Shown piece by piece: positions 22,401-35,188 of a stretch of DNA of 64,000 nucleotides. The stretch is taken from positions 34,306,171 through 34,370,170 of the forward strand of contig CM060194.1 of assembly GCA_030549335.1 (NCBI GenBank). The letters run 5' to 3'. The position numbers were made by a program, and so were the translations under genes. Origin of the DNA: Pontederia crassipes. Lineage: Eukaryota > Streptophyta > Magnoliopsida > Commelinales > Pontederiaceae. Within the stretch, counting starts at the first letter, position 1. Each line of letters begins with the position of its first letter. The notes under the pieces were generated by a model. That model saw nothing but the letters and a program-made list of their open reading frames with translations. It did not search any database and had not been told where the DNA came from.

Positions 22401-25201
22401 GAATTTGACAGCAGCTTTTTTCTTGACCAGAATGTCCATGTATCAAAGAAATGATTAATCAGGGGGAATAAGTATATTGCCTGTCAGTAAATCTCTGGAA
22501 GCTGTACAAAGCTAACAACTCTAGTGAAGAACAATATGTACCGACTGCTAGCAAAGCTTCATCCGAAACATTTATGCACTGCAACTTTAAAACCCTCAAA
22601 GCCCGGCAACATTGAGCTACTGATACTACTCCTTCATTTCTTACGAATTCTGAGTCCAAAGATAAAATCTCAAGAAACTTGCAATGGCATGCTACAGCAC
22701 GTAAGGAAACATCAGTAATCCAAGCACAAGCTGCAATGCCAAGAACCTTCAAAGAACTGCCACAGCTTTGAGCAAATCCAACTAATCCCTTATCTGTCAT
22801 GCCTTCACAGAAACGTAAGTTTAAATCTTCAAGTTGCTTGCACCTCTCACCAACAGCAATTAGACCTTGGTCTCCAACATAACAACCCTATAAATAAGTT
22901 TGTCATAAATATTTTTTTTATTCACAAGATATTCAAAACATGCAAAATAGGTCTTAGATCTCACTATAGCAGAAGGACGAGGAGGGTGGGGGAGCAGGAA
23001 CAAGTAAAAAGTTCCAAGAAAAAACAAAGTAAGCACTTCCAAGATATACTACAACTAACATAAGCCAGGCAGATAATAAACTTCTACATTGTACATTTAC
23101 GTAAACAATCATGGTCACATTACTATGTCCAAAGGTACTTGTAGATAGATAGGTTTGCACCTGAAGGTCCAGAGATTTCAGATATCTGCAGCTTTCAGCA
23201 ATAGTTATCAAACCCAAAGATGTTATGCCAGAACACCAGACAAAGCTTAATCTCTCGAGGCCGTGGCATCCCTTGGCAAGAGAAGCAAGACCAGCATCAG
23301 ATAGACAAAAACGATCTAGATCATTTTCATCTGGCTCTACTATGTCCAAAGATAGACCAGCACGTCTCCTCTGCATTATTGAACCAAAACTTAGTCTAGC
23401 AACTATTCCAACATTTAAGAAGCAATCTCAACAGTAAATAATACCAAAACCTGATCTTCGATATAATAGTAGAAATTCACATAGAAATATCGAAATCGAA
23501 GAAGAATGCATAACCTTCACCATGCATTCATTTGACAGGGGGGCATTAAACTTTTTACGAAAGAAGGGATCATGAAATTTAAATGGACAGACTAAAATAA
23601 TATGTTTGGGCTTTTGGCTCCACCAATTCTCAAAAAAATATATATATGCTTGGATAATCTTGAAAGGTATTGCATCAACATAAGTTATTATTTTCACTAA
23701 TCTTTTCCCTCTATTACCTCAGCTATCACAACTGATAGGAAGACAAAGATGACAGGACCTCAAGGATATAGCAAAATACCTGAACATTTGCAATGTCTAA
23801 AGTGGCTTTATGGAAGTTAATATAGGCATAAATTATGGTTAAAGAACCCTCAGAGCATGTTTGCCTTCATATACTCAAAATATCGATCAAATCTTCCATC
23901 AAATTTCATATATACAGTATTCTTAGGCATTAGGATACATATCAAGACTAGTGCAGAATTGCAAATTCTTTACCTTAGGAAAAACAGTGGTCAAATCAGT
24001 TATTTTGACATGTATACAGAAATTTCTTAGGATCCAAATGTCGTGCTTAAAATACTAAAATGTGTCCAAAATTCTTATGCAATTATGTCAACATGTGTTA
24101 TGCGACCATATGATTTTCCCACTGTTATACTCTGATAATTGCATACCTTTTAACTGCACCAAAATATTGGTCCCATTTCTCACATTGTGCTTCAAGCAAA
24201 AAAGTATTCTCAACAAAAACATTATGACTTTCGCTTACCACATTCAAAAGAAAAAAAAGAAAAAAAAATGAAAAAAAGGACAAAAAAGAAGGTTCTTCCT
24301 TTCCCTTACAAGTTGCAAAAGAATACAATAAGCAAGGGGAAGAGACCTATCATGAAATATATGCTCATATTCTCCTTTCCTTTCAAGGCAGATTAAGACA
24401 TTTAGAACCACAACTGATCTCACAAATGACCAATCACCCAAATGAAATGGCCACTGCTTCCTCACACTTCATCTACAGTGTGCATCAGCAGCATCCCTAA
24501 CCAAAGGAACGAGTTAAACCACCAACAGAATCATCACATGACATACATATTTCCATTCACTATGGAAAACTAAAACTAGGACATCAAACAAACCAGAATT
24601 TTAGTTATTCCCGAGAACAGTTAATTAGATAAAAACAAGCTCTCCAAAAAATTATTTTTGCAAATATTGGATATGATTGACTTTAAAACTTAGCCTTTTC
24701 TGGTTTGCCGTCAATATTCTTAGGCAGCAAATTTTTTTGCTCCCCCATGTCTCAAAAATCCAAATTTTGACTCTGAGCCCTCGGAATTATCATCCAGAAC
24801 CGATCTATGCATTATAAAGGCAAACTTTCACGTTGGAAGGATCACTGAACCAGCCCACAGCCGTAGACAGATCCAATATTTTATCACAAAGCAAGGGGTC
24901 AGTAACAATTAAAGACCTTGGATGGAGGAGATCGCAGTGGCTGAGGTGGAGCAACCGGGAGGCGCTCGTCAATGGAGACATTCCGGAGGTTCGTGAACCT
25001 TTCCACGATGAGCTCCATCAGATGATCCGCGGCGCCGGAGGCTCCAATTCGTATAGAGCGGCGAGCGGCCCGCTCGATCCGGCGCCACCTGCGGCAGACA
25101 AGGGAGCAGGCGTCAGAATCGGATTTCGCCTGGAGGCGGCGGAGGATCTCCACGAGGAGCTCGTCGGGGAGCGCGGCGTTGATCAGATCGAAGCCCCTCA
25201 T
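19448..25201 (-). CDS. FBL4: F-box/LRR-repeat protein 4-like (SCF substrate adaptor)
   Basis: Predicted F-box protein: the F-box would bind SKP1 in an SCF ubiquitin ligase, and the leucine-rich repeats would bind the substrate. Eight exons on the minus strand: 25201-24917, 23370-23161, 22887-22481, 22201-22016, 21193-21001, 20927-20851, 20741-20591, 19744-19448. They join in frame to 601 aa; Arabidopsis FBL4 is about 610. The F-box is at about 7-45 (LPDELLVEILRRL, then ACSLVCRRW). From about 110 to the end there are Cys-containing LRRs of about 26 residues (L..L.L..C..ITD.GL..+A..C). The C-terminus reads SSVLSFLCVDL, close to the FBL4 family ending. Start is the ATG at 25201 (MRGFDLINAALPDEL), because homologues begin the same way; upstream in-frame codons look like leader. 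All introns end in AG; intron 3 starts with GC instead of GT. The substrate cannot be told from sequence. Confidence 0.93.
21250..21321. repeat. 36-bp tandem duplication in FBL4 intron 4
   Basis: Two adjacent 36-bp units starting GGTTTATCATATTATAAGG (21250-21285 and 21286-21321) differ at one base. This is a recent local duplication. Confidence 0.9.
22479..22480 (-). promoter_or_regulatory. Non-canonical GC splice donor of FBL4 intron 3
   Basis: The minus strand reads TTTACTGACAG followed by GCAATA at the exon end. No GT lies close enough to give an in-frame junction. Using the GC joins codons in frame to the AG acceptor before 22201 and gives a repeat of the length seen in homologues. Confidence 0.8.
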
Positions 25202-26039
25202 TGCGCGGAGGCGACCATGGATAGGGATTCGACGCCGGAGTCGGGAAGGCCGAGGCAATTGGGAGGGAGCTCTCTGGACGGCGGCTGCAGCAGATGGAAA
25301 GCGAATTGGGAGCACAAGGATGGCAAGCGAATTGGGGAGAAATGGGAGAGAGCGTATGAGACGGTTGCATTTTTATGGTAGCGTTTGGAAATTGGAAATT
25401 AGAATAGTACCTCGTTCTACGTGTAAAATTGACGTATTAATTTGAAGTGTTCTTACGAAAGTAGAATAATATCTAATTTTTCGTGTGGATGCTCTTATTA
25501 TCACTTTTTAATAATAAAATTTTACATAAATAATTAAATTATCAAATTAATTCAATGACGAGAAATTAAATAATTGATGTAATAAAAAATAGATATGATA
25601 TATTAATTTTATTAGGTGTTTAAATAAAAAAATAAGTATTATAAATATAAAATATAATTTTATTAGTTATAAATTTTTATTAAAAATATTTTTGTAAAAA
25701 AATATATTATTTAACTAAATAAATTATTTTTTTACTAAATTATATTTAACAAAATATTAAAAAATTTATGACATGATACATAATAAATAATATATTAATA
25801 TTTTATGATAAATATTTATATTAATAAATAAATTATTTTATGAAAAAGGCAAGTGAGAGAAAAATCTAAAAAGAAAAAATAATTGAAAACAAAAAGACAT
25901 CACTAAAAACTTGAAAATAAAAAAGGAAAACGTCAAATAAAATAATGGTTTGGTTCCACTAAAAGACCAATGAAATTACGATTATGCATTGCCAAATGAA
26001 ACCTTCACTCCAAATTTTTCACTATACCATCATTTTATT
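25202..26039. other. FBL4 5' flank, then AT-rich DNA
   Basis: About 180 bases next to the start codon are GC-rich and probably include the 5' UTR. From about 25380 the sequence is very AT-rich with no gene or element recognised. Confidence 0.4.
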
Positions 26040-26860
26040 TGAATTGATACTCTCTCACCTCTCGCCCTTCTACTTTAGTTCTCACTCTCCACCCAACTTT
26101 TTCTAAGTAATTAATCTTCTAATTACTTTCCCTTTCTCTACCCCCTCTCTCTCTTTAGTGCTTTTATTTTTTTTATAAAAATATAATACTAACATTATAT
26201 AATACAGGATATGACACATACATATAAATTTAATTAGTATGAAAAACTATACTTGCATTAAATATATAAATTATTAGAAATTAATATGAAATAAAACTAA
26301 TGAAAATGGAAATAAATTGTTATGGTGAAAATAAAATAAGGAAGTAACAATATTATGAAACAATCTCATATTATAATAATCTAATAAGTGTTTGTATCTT
26401 TTACTTTATATATTTGAAACTAAATCTATACTCAATATTATAATAATTTAATATTTTACCCTTTTATTTATTTTTCTTTTCAGATGAAGAACGTGCGGAT
26501 AAAAATAATTCTGAAAAAAGGTCAAAAAAAGACACAAATTTATTAAGTAATCAGAATATAAAAATATTTCAAAAAAACTTCTTCTTATATTTTGTCTATA
26601 GTACTTTATTTTCATTTTTCACTATTTTTCTTTTCATTTTGTTTCATATATTTTTTTCTAATCTTTACACATTTGATGAAATTGTAGTTTTTATTATATG
26701 TATGTCTCATATTATTTTTATCACAAAAATAAAAAGCTCTAACATTCGAAAAGAGAGTAAAGAAAGAAAAAGTAATTAGAAGATTAATTAATTTAAAAAT
26801 TGGGTGAAAACTGGAAATTGAAGTAAGTGGAAGAGACACATGCCCAAGCACTCGGACCGT
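26040..26860. mobile_element. Probable fold-back/MITE-like element
   Basis: The segment 26091-26136 (acccaactttttc, then taattaatcttctaattac) is matched in inverted orientation by 26765-26817. A second, inner pair is 26208-26227 (atatgacacatacatata) with 26694-26712 (tatatgtatgtctcatatt). The pairs are nested symmetrically, as in a large hairpin with a loop of about 450 bp. No coding frame is present. Exact termini and target duplication could not be fixed. Confidence 0.5.
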
Positions 26861-27330
26861 TATTCGAGTGAAAAAAATGATCTATGGGTCAAGAAGAAAT
26901 CGGATGAGACATTAACCCACTTCAAATTGGTCAAAATGGGGGTCGACGCGGCTTATGTCGGAAAGCTAGCCTGCCGCCAGGCATGTAAAACAATATTGTT
27001 CAAAATTCAATTTGCCCTAATCATGAATGAGCCAAGTCAAGATCGGTTGTTTTTTCCTCTAGACGACGATGATAGCGACAACTTGTGATTCTCCGGTGGA
27101 GTGAACTCGCGAACTTTGGTACACATCCTTCCTTGAAACCTCTTCCATGAATCTTAGTTTTTTGTTTTACGCAACGGTGATTGTGTCCTCTCGTCGCTGT
27201 AGGTTGTTTCAAGCCTTTCAGCCACGACGGTTGCAGCAGGCTAGCTAATTGGTGTCACGCATACTCTTATCTTGTTGTTAGTTGCGCGATTGTAGTTGGC
27301 TATCCCACCAGTGTCAGTGCACGCTCGTGT
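26861..27330. other. Short ORF-bearing intergenic DNA, function unknown
   Basis: A plus-strand frame of 82 codons (26840-27088) overlaps this stretch but resembles nothing I recognise. Composition is less AT-rich than the surroundings, as in the adjoining histone pseudogene, so both may belong to one inserted segment. Confidence 0.3.
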
Positions 27331-27547
27331 CAAGACAACATCTAGGGCATCACCAAGCCAGCAATCTCGATGCCTCGCCCGCTACAACGACATGAAGCAC
27401 ATCTCGAGGCTGATCTACGAGGAGACCCGTGACATCTTCAAGATCTTCCTAGAGAACATCATTCGCGACATCGTCACCTACACTAAGCTATTCCTCTGGA
27501 AGACTACCAATGCCATGGACGTCATCCTCTACAGCTTCGACGGCTAG
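27331..27547 (+). pseudogene. Histone H4 pseudogene
   Basis: The plus strand reads DNI-stop-GITKPAI, then after a one-base frame change [12 protein letters not shown], then [17 protein letters not shown] and [10 protein letters not shown], ending with [13 protein letters not shown]. This follows histone H4 in order from its DNIQGITKPAI region to its C-terminus. A Gln codon has become TAG, one base is inserted before RCLA, and several codons (around the normal YALKRQGRTLYG part) are deleted near the end. The N-terminal tail is not recognisable. H4 is otherwise nearly invariant in plants, so the many substitutions point to an old dead copy. Confidence 0.85.
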
Positions 27548-28065
27548 AGAAAAGGCGACCTTCTACCTTGATGGAAACTAAACTACATAGGAAAAATAAA
27601 TTAAGCTCTATGCTTTTTCTTTTCTTTATCATGTGTTTCCCAAAATCTGATCATGTGTTTGTGCGAAATTGTTAATGGAAATTTATTTTCTTCCTATGAT
27701 CACCGTAATTTGGTAATTGATGGAAAACATACCTTTTTGCCAAATGCTGCAATGCCATTCGAACCTCTCATTATCCATGTTCGATTCTTCTTTTTTTGTT
27801 AATTTTTGCTTAGTTTGGGTGTGGCTTCATACTATTCCACATTTAAATGATTGTTCACTAGTTTTTTTAGTAATTAACATTTATACTTTATAGTTGTGAT
27901 CTTGGTAAGTTTTTATGACTATGGAAATATGAAGGGTTTCTCTTTGTCCAAGAATCTTATTCTTTTTTGAGTTGCCAAAATTAGTTGCAACAAAAATTTC
28001 ATGTATGTGTTTAATATTATTTTATGATTTCTTTCAATTAATGCTTTAAGTTTATTTTCTAGCAT
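27548..28065. other. AT-rich intergenic DNA, nothing recognised
   Basis: No conserved frame or RNA gene seen. The stretch ends in TTTCTAG just before the hAT-like ATG at 28066, which could be an old splice acceptor of that pseudogene. Confidence 0.4.
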
Positions 28066-29700
28066 ATGGCATCAGTTGGAAGTAATGACGATGAAAATCA
28101 ATCAGTTATTGGTGAATCTCAAATAATATATACAACTTCAAGCAACAAGTAGCATTGTTAAGCTCTCAATCAGTAAGATTAAAATATAATCGTGCATGGG
28201 AACATTAATAAGTTTGTTAAAGTAGAAGGAAGGAGAGGATAAAAATGTTTATATTGTGGGAAAATGTTGAAGGGTGAAGGAATACACTAAATGAATTTTG
28301 CATCTTACGAGAAAAAAAGGAGAATAATTATCTTATTCCAAAGTTAGTTTTGAAATTAAAGTATCAACTTATAGAGCATTTGAAATCAACAATTGGAACA
28401 AAAAAAGAACACACGCTGAAACTAAAACAATTGTTTCAAGTGAGCAATTCGAGAATGATGCACAAGAAATTATTGCTCCAGTTGAAATTAACGGGGAAGG
28501 AAAAGAAATAATATGTAACTTGTTTGCTCCGAAAACTACAATGCACAACATTTTATTAGAAGTGTCTTGGCAGGTAAAGAAGTTATTTACTGAGCTTACC
28601 TATTGTTAAATTCTTTTTTATGATTATTGCATTACATTTAATTGTGCGAACTTGATTTAATATCAATCCATGATAGATGTTATTGTAGTTATTGGTCTAG
28701 GATATAAAGGTTTTAGTTATCATACCATTACAACTAAATTGTTATATGATATTAAAAAGGAAATTAGCTTGTTGATGATACTTTTAGAAGTGCTTGGACA
28801 AAAACTAATTGCACTATAATGGGTGATGATTGGCAAAATTAGAAGAATAGACAATTGATAAATTTTCTTGTTATTCTCCAAAGGGAGTTTATTTTGTTAG
28901 ATCAATTGATGCTTTTATATTAAGGATGCTACAACTTTTTATAACTTGTTTGTAAATTTGGTTGAATTTGCTAGACCAATTAATTATTGAATCAGAAATA
29001 TTCGTCCATTTTTTTGTCTCCTTGTATTACTCATTATTTGAACTTGATTATGAGCAATATTGAAAAAATGAAACTTGTGAATTGCTCGATTGAATAAGCA
29101 TCTAAAGTAACGAAGTTTGTTTATAATTATGCTCTTTTGCTTGGTTGGTTAAAAAAAGATAAAAAATGAATAAAAAAAATTAAGTCTTGCATCAACTCGT
29201 TCTGCAACTATATTCATTGAATTAAAAAATATCAATGATCATAAAATTGATTTGCAAAATTTGGTGACAAGTGTATATTTCACAAATTCAAGATATTGTA
29301 AAAATAAAGAAAGTTATGTATGTCATTGATATTGTGTTGGACAACAGATTTTGAAATGATTGTAATATTATTGTACAAATTACTACTCCTTAAGTTGGCC
29401 TACTAAAATTTGTTAATGGTTATGTTATATAGAGCAAAGATGACAACTAAAAAAAAATCATGAATATAAAAATCTTTGTACAAGCATAAGAATAATCCGC
29501 ATCATGGGATATATATTTCGCAAGAATATCCATTGTGCTTCATATTTTTTTAATCCTATCTTTTATTATGATAAAGATAACTTTAGCATCAAATCATAAA
29601 TTCAACAAGGATGGGTTAGATGTATTAAATGTTATGATTACAACTCGAAAGATTGAAGTTTTGAAACAAAGTTGGATGTTGCATGGTTTAATATTATTTT
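28066..29700 (+). pseudogene. hAT-superfamily transposase pseudogene (BED finger, DUF659)
   Basis: Starts near an ATG at 28066. A BED-type zinc-finger piece reads KCLYCGKML around 28240. At 28800-28960 broken frames read TNCTIMGDDW, LINFLVYSPKG and VRSIDAF, the DUF659 block of plant hAT transposases (usually CTIMSDGW, LINFLV.SP.G, SIDAS). Further on, LNLIMSNIEK and SYFFNPIFYY (about 29550) match later hAT blocks. Frame shifts and stops are frequent, so no active protein is possible. No terminal inverted repeats or 8-bp duplication were located. Confidence 0.7.
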
Positions 29701-32506
29701 GGTCAAACATAAAAATTAATGGAACTATCTAAAAAATGATGAAATCATCATTTTTATTCCCATAAGAAGAATGCAGATATGTATTCTCATTTTTTAAAAC
29801 TTTTTGAATCATTCTTTTAATTTTTTAATTTTTAATATTATAGTTTTAAATTAATAGTTTTTTATCATCATTATAATATAAAATATAAATTATTTATCAT
29901 AAAATATATTAGTTAATAATATTATATTTTAAAATTTTATTCTCTTCAAAATCCAAACACAAGCGATAATAAAATATATATGTTTTAAGAATACAATATC
30001 TACTGTTTTATTCTATCCAAAAATATTATTTAACCAAACGGTATGACTTTTCATGGATGCTTCATTTTTCAGTGCTTAATTGATTAGTAAAGTTTGTTTC
30101 AAAATAAATGATAATGATCAGTCTATAAAATTCTCACTTAATTAGAAAAAATAGAATTTTGATTTACCTCGACTTTGAATTAAAAAAAGAGATAGTATGT
30201 GCTACGAAAAAGTTCAAAAGAACACATTTGGATAAAAATATTTTACAAGAATAATAAATTTTATCCTAGAAGAATATAGTACTCATTCTATATTCTTATT
30301 TTACTATACACATTTTTAATAAAATTTAAACATATAATATTTATAACTAAAATATCTTATAAGAAATAGTTGGCATTTATTATTATAAAAATAATAATAT
30401 ATGATAACTTATAAAAATAAAATAAATGATTAAAAATTGAAAACAATGAGAATATAGTTATTATTTTATTTTGAAAGAATATAAATATTTCGATTTCGTG
30501 GTTAATGTAGTAGTATTTCATTTTTCAAGATGATTTTGGCAAAAGCAAAATTTGACCAATTTAATCTTATTTGTCGACTATGTTTGACTATATTATTAGA
30601 ATAATGAGCTATTTAATCATTTATTCATCAGCCAAATGTTCCCTTAGATGATATTTGATTTAAGGATAAAAGTGAAAAATTATTCCATAATAGTCTGCCA
30701 ACCAACACAAAAAATTAAAAAAAAAAAGATGAAAGGCAAACTTGTCATTAAAAAAATTCGAATAGTAAAATATTTAGAAATAAGCTATTCCATTAAAAAG
30801 ACAAAATATTCTTAACTCAAACTTCTAAAAAATAATTGATTCACCAGATTAATTATTCTTATTCCAAGAATAATTATAAAAGATCAAACAACACCTTAGG
30901 ACTTGTTTGACTCTTTTAAATTATTTCTGGAATAGGATTAATTAAATTTGAAAAATATTTTTTTTTGGGAATTGAAGTATGAAATATCTCTGTTTTTCCC
31001 TCAGGGATAAAATTTTTAATCCATTTTTACCCCTCATGGTTATTTGAGAATACGTTTAATGTTTGACAAGAATTAAAAGAATGAACCCTGTTTTAAATTT
31101 TATTCTAATAACCATTGCATTAAGATAGTACTTCATATATAACGCTTTTAGGTAGAATTAATTGTATTAAACCAATGAAGCGTTACACTTGAGATCCTCT
31201 CCTATGCAAAATTTGCATTTTCCTATGTGTGCTATTAATGAATTAAATGAGATGACATTTGAAAGGTTGAATGATAAAGAAATATTAATATATTAGAGAG
31301 TAAAAAAAAAATATATAACGGAATTATTACATGCAACTCTTCTTTTGGTCATGTTCGCATTAAGACATATACCTGCTCGTATTAAGGACCAAAGAAGCGT
31401 TACATACTTTAGATCCACAAAATTTACATTTTCCTGTGCATGCTAATAAGAATAAATGAGATGGCATTTGAAAGATTGCGAGATAAAAAAAATAAATTAG
31501 GAAAAAAATAGAATTATGAACCGTCATTAATTAACTTAAAAGTTTGTAAACGAACAAACTAGTTAAATGGAATAATAATAATATTTCATGAGTTACCACA
31601 TTAATAATTAAGTAATAACACAAGGGCATGTTTTCTTAATTGTAATGTCAGAAAATGTATATGTAGAGTTGATGTAGGAGGGGTGTAGAATATTAATTTT
31701 ACTTATTAAATTAATAAAATAATTTTATATTAATTTAAAGTATATATTAAGTAGTAAAGATGACTAAAATCAAAATCATCGGATTATTCATCGTAATCAA
31801 GTTATGTTAATAAATATGACTAATTCAATAATTATAATTTATTTAACTTTAGATAATATATTTTTATTATCAAATTATCTAAATAAATATACACGAGATT
31901 AAGTAGCATGTAACTAATTTTTGTACAATGCAATTAATAAATCAAGATTGATAGATCATGATTATATGATTAAAATTTAATTTTTATTAAATTTAATATT
32001 AATTTATTAGATTTAATCTTGATCATGTAATCGAATGCAGATCGAACAATTTTGGTTGTATATTAGTTAAACTTAATATTTATATTATTTCATCTAACAA
32101 GTATATAATCAATTTAATAATAAATTATAATTATTAATTTAATTGAATGATAAAAAATAATCATTCTGCATAGAGCGGGGTGACGTTTTATTAACCTCAT
32201 AATAATATATGCTTCTAGAAAAGAAAGCAGTTTAGCTAATAGATAGAATAACACAATGTATCTTCCCATCAATGTTAGCATTATCGAAATATATAAAATG
32301 TATAATTATCAATTTTATGATATAAGAAAAGTTACGAAGAAATTGATGAAAATTTGGCACGTAATTATGAATAAGAAACATTTTTGGCGTGATCATTTTT
32401 GTTGCAAATACTATTATCGTGGTCCAGGAGCACAGCGAATCGGATTCCCTAATTTGCCACTCGCTATCTCGTTAGTATCCAAAAAGATTCCACAGCCAAC
32501 CAAAAG
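29701..32506. other. Long AT-rich intergenic region, no gene
   Basis: Nearly 3 kb of AT-rich DNA with no recognisable coding block. It contains a diverged direct repeat (31178-31275 and 31395-31478). The last 150 bases become less AT-rich toward the AsnRS start and probably include its promoter and 5' UTR. Confidence 0.5.
31178..31478. repeat. Diverged direct repeat pair of about 90 bp
   Basis: Both copies share AAGCGTTACA, TTTAGATCC or TGAGATCC, CATTTTCCT.TG.ATGCTA-like wording and ATGAGATG.CATTTGAAAG. They are about 215 bp apart. The origin is unknown. Confidence 0.6.
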
Positions 32507-32515
32507 AAACCCTAA
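32507..32515 (+). promoter_or_regulatory. Telo-box (AAACCCTAA) upstream of AsnRS
   Basis: AAACCCTAA lies 77 bases before the AsnRS ATG. Telo-boxes are common in promoters and leaders of plant genes for ribosomal proteins and other translation components. A role here is inferred from position. Confidence 0.55.
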
Positions 32516-32591
32516 AAGCCCCCCCCATTCCTCGTAACGCTGCCGTCGGCGCTCCAACAATCTCAAAATCCTTCCCTCCAGATCCCTTCCG

Positions 32592-35156
32592 ATGGCCGGC
32601 GACGAGTCATCCGCCGTCGATCCTCCCACCTCCGAAATGTCCGCGGCTTCCATCGTCGACGCCGGAGACCAGGCTCTGGAGCCGTCGGTGGGCCGGACCT
32701 TCATCAAGGACATCATCAAGGGCGCGCCGGACGAGTGGGTGGGCCGCAAGGTGGTGGTGGGCGGTTGGGTCAAGACCGGGAGGGAGCAAGGGAAGGGAAC
32801 GTTCGCGTTCCTAGAGCTCAACGACGGCTCGTGCCTCGCGAACCTCCAGGTGATCGTGGACTCCGGGGTGCACCCGCTGTCGCAGCTCGTGGCGACAGGG
32901 ACGTGCGTGCTTTTGGAGGGAGAGCTCAAGAAGCCGCCGGAGGGGACGAGGCAGAGCGTGGAGCTCAAGGTCGAGAAGGTGCTCGAGGTCGGGCCCGTGG
33001 ACCCGTCGAAGTATCCGATCCCGAAGACGAAGCTGACGCTCGAGTTCCTTCGCGACGTGTTGCACATGCGTGCACGCACCAACACAGTAATTTCTACTTC
33101 TCTTTGTTCTCTTTAGTTGAATGTAAGATTAGTGCAAATGGAATATTTTTTTGGGTGAAATTAGTTCAATTGAAGTTGCAAAAGTGATATCTTAACTTGC
33201 AAGTGTTACTGTAATAAATAAATGCCTAATGGCCATTCCAAAAGGTCTAGCCATAAGATTAATTTATTATTTGAACCAGAACCTGAAGGCTGAGCGAAGT
33301 CAATTGCAATGCTTTTCATTTATCTTTCTCTAGTAAACAATTCCCTGCTGTTACAACTCATGTCACAAACTTTAAGAAGTAGAATTGCAAGGTATATTTT
33401 TTTTTAAAGAATACACCACCTCAATTTCTTTTGCATTATTGTCGTTCCATGCATGCCTGTATTGCTATCTCACTATTCGTCTTCTTTTTGCTCCTGTAAA
33501 TTGCTATTTTTCTTGTCATCATGTAAGTTTGTGTTGCCAGGAAATCTTCTCTATGATGCTTTGCAATTTTTCAGATATCAGCACTTGCTAGAATCAGACA
33601 TGAGTTGGCATATGCAACCCACACATTCTTTGGGCAAAATGGTTTTAAATATGTGCACACTCCAATAATAACGACGAGTGATTGTGAAGGAGCTGGAGAA
33701 ATGTTCCAAGTTACAACACTAATCAGTGATGCTGAAAAGGTTGAGAAAGAATTGAAGGAGAACCCTCCCCCATCAGAACCTGATATTGAGGCTGCTAAGC
33801 TGCTCGTCAAGGAGAAAGGGGAGGTTGTTTCGGTTCTAAAATCATCAAATGCGAGCAAGCAGGAGATCACTGCTTCTGTGGCTGAACTTAACAAGGCAAA
33901 GGAGAGTTTATCCAAACTTGAAGAAAGATTTAATTTGAAACCTGGGATTCCGCAGAAGGATGGGAAAATTGACTATGGTCGTGACTTCTTTGGGCGTCAA
34001 GCTTTTCTTACAGTATCTGGCCAACTTCAGGTTGAGACTTATGCTTGTGCCCTAGGTAATGTCTACACGTTTGGACCAACCTTTAGAGCGGAACATTCTC
34101 ATACGTCTCGACATTTGGCTGAGTTTTGGATGGTTGAGCCAGAAATAGCATTCGCAAACTTGGAGGTAACATGCATGTTCTACTTTGTGCCTTTATGATT
34201 TAGGATGATTGAACCAGAAATGAATTACCTGTAAGAATGTAATTTATTTTAAATTTGGGTGTTTGCAGGATGACATGAACTATGCCGAGATGTATGTAAA
34301 ATTCCTATGCAAGTGGTTGCTTGATCATTGTCTTGAAGATATGGAGTTCATCGTCAAGCAGTATGATAAATCAGCAATTGACCGCCTGAAGCTTGTTTCA
34401 ACCTCACCATTTGTGCGCATTTCATATACAAAAGCTGTGGAACTTCTAGAGAAAGTGACAGAAAAGAAATTTGAAAACAAGGTGGAATGGGGAATGGACT
34501 TAGCGTCTGAGCATGAAAGGTATATGAATTGCTAGTATTATAGAAGTCTAAATGATCTGATTATTATCTCTTATCTTGTTATCTGATTATCTCTTTATCT
34601 GTATAAGGTACTTGACAGAGGTGATATTTAAAAAGCCTGTCATAGTGTATAACTATCCTAAAGAGATCAAAGCATTTTACATGAGGCTCAATGATGACAA
34701 AAAAACTGTAGCAGCCATGGATGTGCTCGTGCCGAAGGTATGTTTTGAGTTATTATTCTTGTCTGTGCTCTGGGTGTATGTTTACTTTGTTTCTTAGTAA
34801 TATTATGAAATCAATTACATTTAAATGATTATGAATTTTCATTTTCTTTTCTGAGACTGTTTCTTTATATCATGCCATATTTTATATTCACATGGATATG
34901 AAATGTCATAATCAGGTTTACCTAATTTCACTCTTCATGTGCTAGGTCGGTGAATTGATTGGTGGAAGTCAAAGGGAGGAACGGTTGGATGTGCTTGTTG
35001 AAAGGTATAATAACATCTGAGCTGCGACTGCATTGCCCTCTTGGTCTTCTGGGACTGAATTAACATAATGTTAAGGGGGATATATTTTCTCTGTCATTTT
35101 CATTATACTTTGTTTGCCTTTTGCTTTCATATATAGAGATGTGTCTCCTAATATAT

Positions 35157-35188
<32 letters not shown>

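Noticed and set aside
32414..33085. 223-codon minus-strand frame opposite AsnRS exon 1
   Set aside because: Antisense shadow of a GC-rich exon.
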